From contig DIAY01000046.1 of the NCBI GenBank assembly GCA_002414905.1, forward strand, positions 2,717 to 46,857: 44,141 nucleotides of DNA. Direction: 5' to 3'. Source of the DNA: Holophagales bacterium UBA5066 (GTDB lineage Bacteria > Acidobacteriota > Thermoanaerobaculia > UBA5066). Every line of letters begins with the position of its first letter. Position 1 is the first letter of the stretch. The notes below the pieces were generated by a model. That model did no database searches. It worked only from the letters and a program-made list of their open reading frames with translations, and was not told the DNA's origin. Shown in pieces: positions 39,780-44,141 of this stretch. The position numbers were made by a program, and so were the translations under genes.

Positions 39780-41515
39780 GAAGGACCGGAGCGCAGATCG
39801 TCTGGGAGTGCCTCGTCCGCGAAGGAGTCGACACGGTGTTCGGATACCCCGGCGGGGCGATCCTTCCGACCTACGACGCCCTGAACGGCTACCCGATCCG
39901 TCACGTCCTCGTCCGGCACGAGCAGGGCGCCGCGCACGCGGCCGACGGCTACGCCCGCGCCAGCGGACGCGTCGGCGTCGCCCTCGCGACGTCGGGTCCC
40001 GGCGCCACGAACCTCGTCACCGGCATCGCAACCGCGATGCTCGACTCGATCCCGGTCGTCGTCATCACCGGGCAGGTCCCGTCGAAGGTCCTCGGTACGG
40101 ACGCCTTCCAGGAAGCGGACATCGTCGGCATCACGATGCCGATCACGAAGCACAACGTCCTCGTGACGCAGATCGACGACCTCGCTCCCGCCATCCTCGA
40201 GGCGTTCCAGATCGCCCGGTCGGGCCGCCCCGGACCGGTCCTCGTCGACGTCTGCAAGGACGTCCAGCAGGCTTCCACGGAGCTCCGCTGGCCCGAGGCC
40301 GTGGAGCCGGCCCGTCGCCGCACGCTCCCACGGCTGAAGCGCAACGATCTGCGGAAGGCCGCCGAGCTGATCGCCGCTTCCGAGCGCCCCCTCATCCTCG
40401 CCGGGCACGGCGTCATCGACTCGGGCGCGACGCAGGTGCTTCAGGCGTTCGCCGAGAAGACCGGCACGCCCGTCGCCCTGACGCTGCTCGGCCTCGGTGG
40501 CTTCCCGCGCAGCCACCCCCTCTGCCTCGGGATGATGGGGATGCACGGCGAGGCGTACGTGAACAGGGCGATCCAGGAGGCCGACCTCCTCCTCGCCTTC
40601 GGGATGCGCTTCGACGACCGGGTCACGGGAAATCTGAGGACGTACGGCCCGGGGTCGAAGAAGGTCCATGTCGACATCGACGTCTCCGAGATCGGCAAGA
40701 ACGTTCCCGTCGACGTCGGCATCGTCGGCGACCTGAAGCAGGTCCTCGAGTCGCTCCTGCCGTCCGTCGGCGCGAAAGCCCGCGAACCGTGGCTGGCCCG
40801 CATCGAGGAGGGCCGGGACGACACCCGCTCGCGCGACATCGTCCACCGCGAGAGCGGCGAGGCCCTCTACGCCGCCCACGTCATCCACGACGTCTGGAGG
40901 GCCACGAAGGGAGGCGCCGTCGTCGTCTCCGACGTCGGCCAGCACCAGATGTTCGAAGCACAGTACTTCCCGCACGAGGCGCCGCGGACCCTTCTGACCT
41001 CCGGCGGTCTCGGGACGATGGGCTTCGCTCTCCCCGCCGCCATCGGCGCCAAGCTCGCCCGGCCCGACGCCGAAGTCTGGGTCGTCGCGGGAGACGGGGG
41101 ATTCCAGATGACCCAGTGCGAGCTCGCGACCCTGATGCAGGAGAAGCTCGATATCAAGATCGCGATCATCGACAACGGCTTCCTCGGCATGGTCCGCCAG
41201 TGGCAGGAGTTCTTCTACGACCGCCGCTACGCCGCCACGCCGCTCCTCTCCCCCGACTTCGTGAAGCTCGCCGAGGCCTACGGCCTCCCCGCCCACCGCG
41301 TCTCCACGCGCGACGCCGTCATCCCGACAGTGGAGCTCGTGAGGAGCCGGCCCGGCCCCGCCCTCATCCATTTCGTCGTCCAGCCCGAAGAAGCGGTCTA
41401 CCCGATGGTGCCGGCGGGCGCCGACCTCCACGCCATGATCCGGCGTCCCCACGAGGCCCCTTCGACGAAAGTCCTCGCCGCGGGCGGTGCCGGAGCCGCG
41501 GAGGTGACGGCGTGA
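39776..41515 (+). CDS. ilvB: Acetolactate synthase large (catalytic) subunit
   Basis: A 579-aa ThDP-dependent enzyme that condenses pyruvate with pyruvate or 2-ketobutyrate. The catalytic glutamate is E49 in RHEQGAAHAADGYARA; SGPGATNLVTG and GQVP follow. The FAD-type middle domain includes LLLAFGMRFDDRVTG, and the ThDP/Mg motif is VVAGDGGFQMTQCELATLMQ ending at IIDNGFLGMVRQWQ. The start ATG at 39776 overlaps the ilvD stop (ATGA) and has AGGAGG upstream. The frame open before it belongs to noise within ilvD. The ilvN start overlaps its end. Confidence 0.96.
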   Translation: MRRTGAQIVWECLVREGVDTVFGYPGGAILPTYDALNGYPIRHVLVRHEQGAAHAADGYARASGRVGVALATSGPGATNLVTGIATAMLDSIPVVVITGQVPSKVLGTDAFQEADIVGITMPITKHNVLVTQIDDLAPAILEAFQIARSGRPGPVLVDVCKDVQQASTELRWPEAVEPARRRTLPRLKRNDLRKAAELIAASERPLILAGHGVIDSGATQVLQAFAEKTGTPVALTLLGLGGFPRSHPLCLGMMGMHGEAYVNRAIQEADLLLAFGMRFDDRVTGNLRTYGPGSKKVHVDIDVSEIGKNVPVDVGIVGDLKQVLESLLPSVGAKAREPWLARIEEGRDDTRSRDIVHRESGEALYAAHVIHDVWRATKGGAVVVSDVGQHQMFEAQYFPHEAPRTLLTSGGLGTMGFALPAAIGAKLARPDAEVWVVAGDGGFQMTQCELATLMQEKLDIKIAIIDNGFLGMVRQWQEFFYDRRYAATPLLSPDFVKLAEAYGLPAHRVSTRDAVIPTVELVRSRPGPALIHFVVQPEEAVYPMVPAGADLHAMIRRPHEAPSTKVLAAGGAGAAEVTA

Positions 41516-42051
41516 AGCACACCCTGATCGCCAGCGTGCTCGACCAGCCGGGCGTCCTCGTGAGGGTCATGGGAATGTTTCGCCGGCGCGCGTTCAACGT
41601 GGAGAGCCTCACAGTCGGCCACAGCGAGACCGAAGGCGTTTCGCGGATGACGTTCGTCGTGGACACCTCGCGGATCTCCTCGCGGATCGTCGAGGCGAAC
41701 CTGAGGAAGCTCGAGCCCGTCGTCGACGTCCACGACGTGACCCACGTTCCCACCGTCGCGCGCGAGCTCGCTCTGATCCGCGTGAGGTGCGCCGAGGGCG
41801 AGCGCTCGCAGGTGAACGACCTGATCTCGATCTTTCGCGCCCGGATCGTCGACGTATCCGCCGACACCGTGATCGTGGAGCTCACTGGTGACCCCGAGAA
41901 AGTCGACGGCCTCGTCGAGCTCCTCCGTCCCCGCGGCATCGTCGAGATGGTCCGTACCGGAAAGGTCGCCATGACGCGGGGAGCTTCCGCCCGGCGGGTT
42001 CTCGAGCACGAGCACGACGCCGACGCCGACCCGCTCGAGCTCGCCAGCTGA
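41512..42051 (+). CDS. ilvN: Acetolactate synthase small (regulatory) subunit
   Basis: A 179-aa regulatory subunit. An ACT domain occupies about residues 1-75 (LIASVLDQPGVLVRVMGMFRRRAFNVESLTVGHSE), with the valine-binding region in this domain; the C-terminal half has RELALIRVRC and a second alpha/beta domain, and the last 15 residues are acidic. It should bind IlvB and confer feedback inhibition. The start is the GTG at 41512, overlapping the ilvB TGA (GTGA). ilvC follows after 55 nt, the only real gap in the ilvD-leuA run. Confidence 0.95.
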   Translation: MKHTLIASVLDQPGVLVRVMGMFRRRAFNVESLTVGHSETEGVSRMTFVVDTSRISSRIVEANLRKLEPVVDVHDVTHVPTVARELALIRVRCAEGERSQVNDLISIFRARIVDVSADTVIVELTGDPEKVDGLVELLRPRGIVEMVRTGKVAMTRGASARRVLEHEHDADADPLELAS

Positions 42052-42073
42052 AGTCGCGAGATTGCGCAAGGTT

Positions 42074-42100
42074 ACGAAGGACACGAAGGACACGAAGGAG
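42074..42100 (+). repeat. Three tandem 9-bp units with Shine-Dalgarno-like sequence before ilvC
   Basis: ACGAAGGAC at 42074-42082 and 42083-42091 and ACGAAGGAG at 42092-42100. Each unit contains AAGGA, so the ribosome site is repeated three times; only the last copy (GAAGGAG, 6 nt from the ATG) is at normal spacing for ilvC. Confidence 0.8.
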
Positions 42101-42106
42101 ACACAG

Positions 42107-43198
42107 ATGGCCCGGATCTACTACGACAGAGACGCCCGCATCGAAGACCTCCAGGGGAAGACAGTGGCCATCCTCGGCTACGGAAGCCAGGGGCACGCCC
42201 ACGCGCTCAACCTGAGGGACAGCGGCGTGGCGGTCGTCGTCGGCCTGCAGCCGGCGAGCCGTTCGCGCGCCCGGGCCGAGGCGGCCGGCCTCACCGTCCT
42301 CACGCCGCGCGAGGCGTGCGAGAAGGCCGACGTGATCATGGTCCTGGCGCCTGACACCTCGCAGGCCCGCCTCTACCGGGAGGAGATCGCCCCGGCCCTT
42401 CGGCCCGGCAAGACCCTCATGTTCGCGCACGGCTTCAACATCCGGTTCGGGACGATCGACCCGCCCGCAGGCGTCGACGTGACGATGGTGGCGCCCAAGG
42501 CCCCAGGCCACCGCGTCCGCGAGCTCTATATCGACGGGCAGGGAACGCCCGCCCTCGTCGCCATCCACCGCGACGCGAGCGGAAAGGCCCTGGGCAACGC
42601 CCTCGCCTACGCCCGGGCTCTCGGCTGCACCCGTGCGGGCGTCCTGGAGACCACGTTCACCGAGGAGACGGAGACCGACCTCTTCGGCGAGCAGGCCGTC
42701 CTCTGCGGCGGCGTCTCGGCCCTCGTCAAGGCGGGCTTCGACACCCTCGTCTCGGCCGGCTACCAGCCGGAGGTCGCCTACTTCGAGTGCCTTCACGAGC
42801 TGAAGCTCATCGTCGACCTGATTTACCGCGGCGGCCTCGGCTACATGCGCCACTCCGTCTCCGACACCGCCGAGTGGGGCGACTACACCGCCGGGCCGCG
42901 CATCGTCACGGACGAAACGAAAGCGACGATGGCGCGCCTCCTCGCCGAGATCCGAGACGGCTCCTTCGCCGCCCGCTGGGTCGCCGAGAACGAGAAGGGA
43001 CGGCCCGAGTACGAGGCGCGCCGGAAAGCCGAGCGCGAGCACCCGATCGAGGCGGTGGGGGCCGTTCTCCGCGGCATGATGCCGTTCCTCGACGCCGTCG
43101 CCGTCACCCCCGAGGGAGACGTCGTGAAGACGTCGGCGGCCACAACCGCCGCACCGGAGGGCTCCCCGGTCGCCGTACCGGCGAGCGTCAGCGCATGA
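42107..43198 (+). CDS. ilvC: Ketol-acid reductoisomerase (NADP+)
   Basis: A 363-aa class I reductoisomerase that converts acetolactate or acetohydroxybutyrate to the dihydroxy acid. The Rossmann start is VAILGYGSQGHAHALNL, with GLQPASRSRARAE as the cofactor-specificity loop (basic, consistent with NADPH). The knotted C-terminal domain carries ETTFTEETETDLFGEQAVLCGG and EVAYFECLHELKLIVDLIYRGG with the metal-binding acids. A 25-30-residue Ala/Val/Thr-rich tail after DAVAVTPEG extends past the usual end. The ATG at 42107 follows GAAGGAG; an in-frame ATG 45 nt upstream lies inside the tandem repeat region and is unlikely. The stop overlaps leuA. Confidence 0.96.
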   Translation: MARIYYDRDARIEDLQGKTVAILGYGSQGHAHALNLRDSGVAVVVGLQPASRSRARAEAAGLTVLTPREACEKADVIMVLAPDTSQARLYREEIAPALRPGKTLMFAHGFNIRFGTIDPPAGVDVTMVAPKAPGHRVRELYIDGQGTPALVAIHRDASGKALGNALAYARALGCTRAGVLETTFTEETETDLFGEQAVLCGGVSALVKAGFDTLVSAGYQPEVAYFECLHELKLIVDLIYRGGLGYMRHSVSDTAEWGDYTAGPRIVTDETKATMARLLAEIRDGSFAARWVAENEKGRPEYEARRKAEREHPIEAVGAVLRGMMPFLDAVAVTPEGDVVKTSAATTAAPEGSPVAVPASVSA

Positions 43199-44141
43199 GC
43201 GGGCGGGTCCTCGTCTTCGACACGACCCTGCGCGACGGCGAGCAGTCGCCCGGCTGCTCGATGCACGGCGTCGAGAAGGTGCGGCTCGCGCGGCAGCTCG
43301 AGCGCCTCGGGGTCGACGTGATCGAGGCCGGCTTCCCCGCCGCCTCCGTCGGCGAGCGGGAGTCGGTGAGAGCCGTCGCCGGCGAAGTCGGCTGCACTGT
43401 CGCCGCCCTCTGCCGGACCCGCGAGGACGACATCCGCGCCGCCGCGAAGGCGCTCGAAGGCGCGGCCCGCCCCCGCATCCACACGTTCATCGCCACCTCC
43501 GACCTCCACCTCGCCCACAAACTGAAGATGCCCCGCGCGGAGGCCCTCCGCCAGGCCGTCGAGGCCGTACGATTCGCGCTCTCCTTCTTCCCGGAGGTCG
43601 AGTTCTCGGCTGAAGACGCCTCCCGAAGCGACTACGGGTTCCTCCGCGACGTCGTGGCGGCCGTTCACGAGGCGGGAGCCGGCATCGTCAACATCCCCGA
43701 CACCGTCGGCTACGCCCTCCCCGACGAATACGGCGAGATCTTCGCGAAGCTGACGCGCGACGTCCCGGGCGTAACCCTCTCGGCTCACTGCCACAACGAC
43801 CTCGGTCTCGCCCTCGCGAACTCGCTCGCGGCCGTCAAGAACGGTGCACGCCAGGTCGAGGTGACCGTGAACGGCGTCGGCGAGCGGGCCGGCAACACCT
43901 CGCTCGAAGAGTTCGTCATGACGCTGCGCGTGCGCGGAGAGGCGCTTGGCCTCACCACGGGGGTGAAGAGCGAGGAGATCGCGACCGCGAGCCACCTCCT
44001 CTCCTCCATCACCGGCATCTGGCCTCAGCCGAACAAGGCCGTCGTCGGCCGCAACGCCTTCGCCCACGAGGCGGGGATCCACCAGCACGGCATCCTCGCC
44101 AACCCGCTGACCTACGAGATCATGACCCCCGCCTCCGTCGG
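43195..44141 (+). CDS. leuA: 2-isopropylmalate synthase, partial (3' end beyond window)
   Basis: The first 315 codons of leuA, which condenses acetyl-CoA with 2-ketoisovalerate in the first committed step of leucine synthesis. It starts VLVFDTTLRDGEQSPGCSM (metal-binding Asp and catalytic Arg), and contains VEFSAEDASRSD, the metal ligands in SAHCHNDLGLALANS, and NGVGERAGNTSLEE. FAHEAGIHQHGILANP marks the start of the linker region. The C-terminal regulatory LeuA dimer domain is not in the window. The ATG at 43195 overlaps the ilvC stop (ATGA), so it belongs to the attenuator-controlled operon. Confidence 0.95.
   Translation, partial: MSGRVLVFDTTLRDGEQSPGCSMHGVEKVRLARQLERLGVDVIEAGFPAASVGERESVRAVAGEVGCTVAALCRTREDDIRAAAKALEGAARPRIHTFIATSDLHLAHKLKMPRAEALRQAVEAVRFALSFFPEVEFSAEDASRSDYGFLRDVVAAVHEAGAGIVNIPDTVGYALPDEYGEIFAKLTRDVPGVTLSAHCHNDLGLALANSLAAVKNGARQVEVTVNGVGERAGNTSLEEFVMTLRVRGEALGLTTGVKSEEIATASHLLSSITGIWPQPNKAVVGRNAFAHEAGIHQHGILANPLTYEIMTPASV

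Noticed and set aside
42074..42100. Possible CRISPR-like or mobile-element repeat
   Set aside because: The units are 9 bp, directly adjacent without spacers, and there are no cas genes or inverted ends nearby.

Overview
The window is a high-GC chromosomal segment with tightly packed genes, no insertion sequences and no CRISPR. It most likely comes from an Acidobacteriota genome, perhaps the Thermoanaerobaculia/Holophagae side of the phylum. The evidence is two proteins of the acidobacterial VWFA-related type (TIGR03436-like) and a large TonB-dependent receptor with an N-terminal carboxypeptidase-regulatory domain, both typical of that phylum. LPS-type kinase and ArnT-like genes indicate an outer membrane. 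The phylum call is inference from gene families; no rRNA gene is present.

Layout. 1-1.9 kb (-): a partial WaaP/InaA-like kinase and an ArnT-like glycosyltransferase. 2.0-3.2 kb: small unknown genes around tRNA-Arg(CCT). 3.3-9.7 kb (-): a response regulator with degenerate GGDEF and intact-looking EAL domains; a coupled set PTPS/QueD-like, surE, pcm, acylphosphatase; then an oxidoreductase and a HAD-UbiA fusion. 9.7-25.3 kb: a beta-glucan utilisation locus. On the minus strand, LacI regulator, TonB receptor, GH144-like lipoprotein, sugar-binding lipoprotein, two permeases, a discoidin/six-hairpin protein and a GH94 phosphorylase form one operon, mostly joined by 4-nt stop/start overlaps. A GH1 beta-glucosidase converges on its end. 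25.4-29 kb (+): a family-5 solute-binding lipoprotein and sppA, closed by a strong hairpin. 29-33.8 kb: two paralogous VWFA-related proteins flanking an inverted VWA-like gene. 33.8-35.6 kb: a phosphohexomutase. 35.7-44.1 kb (+): branched-chain amino acid genes leuC-leuD, then ilvD-ilvB-ilvN-ilvC-leuA (leuA runs off the edge).

The most striking element lies between leuD and ilvD. A 46-codon leader peptide with a 16-residue run that is almost all Leu/Val/Ile is followed by two mutually exclusive RNA hairpins: an 18-position antiterminator whose 5' arm contains the leader stop codon, and a GNRA-looped terminator with a U tract. This reads as a complete ribosome-mediated attenuator controlling ilvD-ilvB-ilvN-ilvC-leuA in response to charged Leu/Val/Ile tRNA.

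How the genes work together. In the glucan locus the TonB receptor would bring oligosaccharides across the outer membrane, the GH144-like and discoidin proteins would trim them in the periplasm, the ABC permeases would import them, and GH94/GH1 would release glucose-1-phosphate and glucose. The phosphohexomutase at 33.8 kb could feed the former into glycolysis. Expression is probably set by the LacI regulator through one palindromic operator beside its own start codon. Across the window several genes have a TAnnnT-like -10 box only 6-12 nt before the start codon, suggesting leaderless or near-leaderless transcripts are common in this organism.
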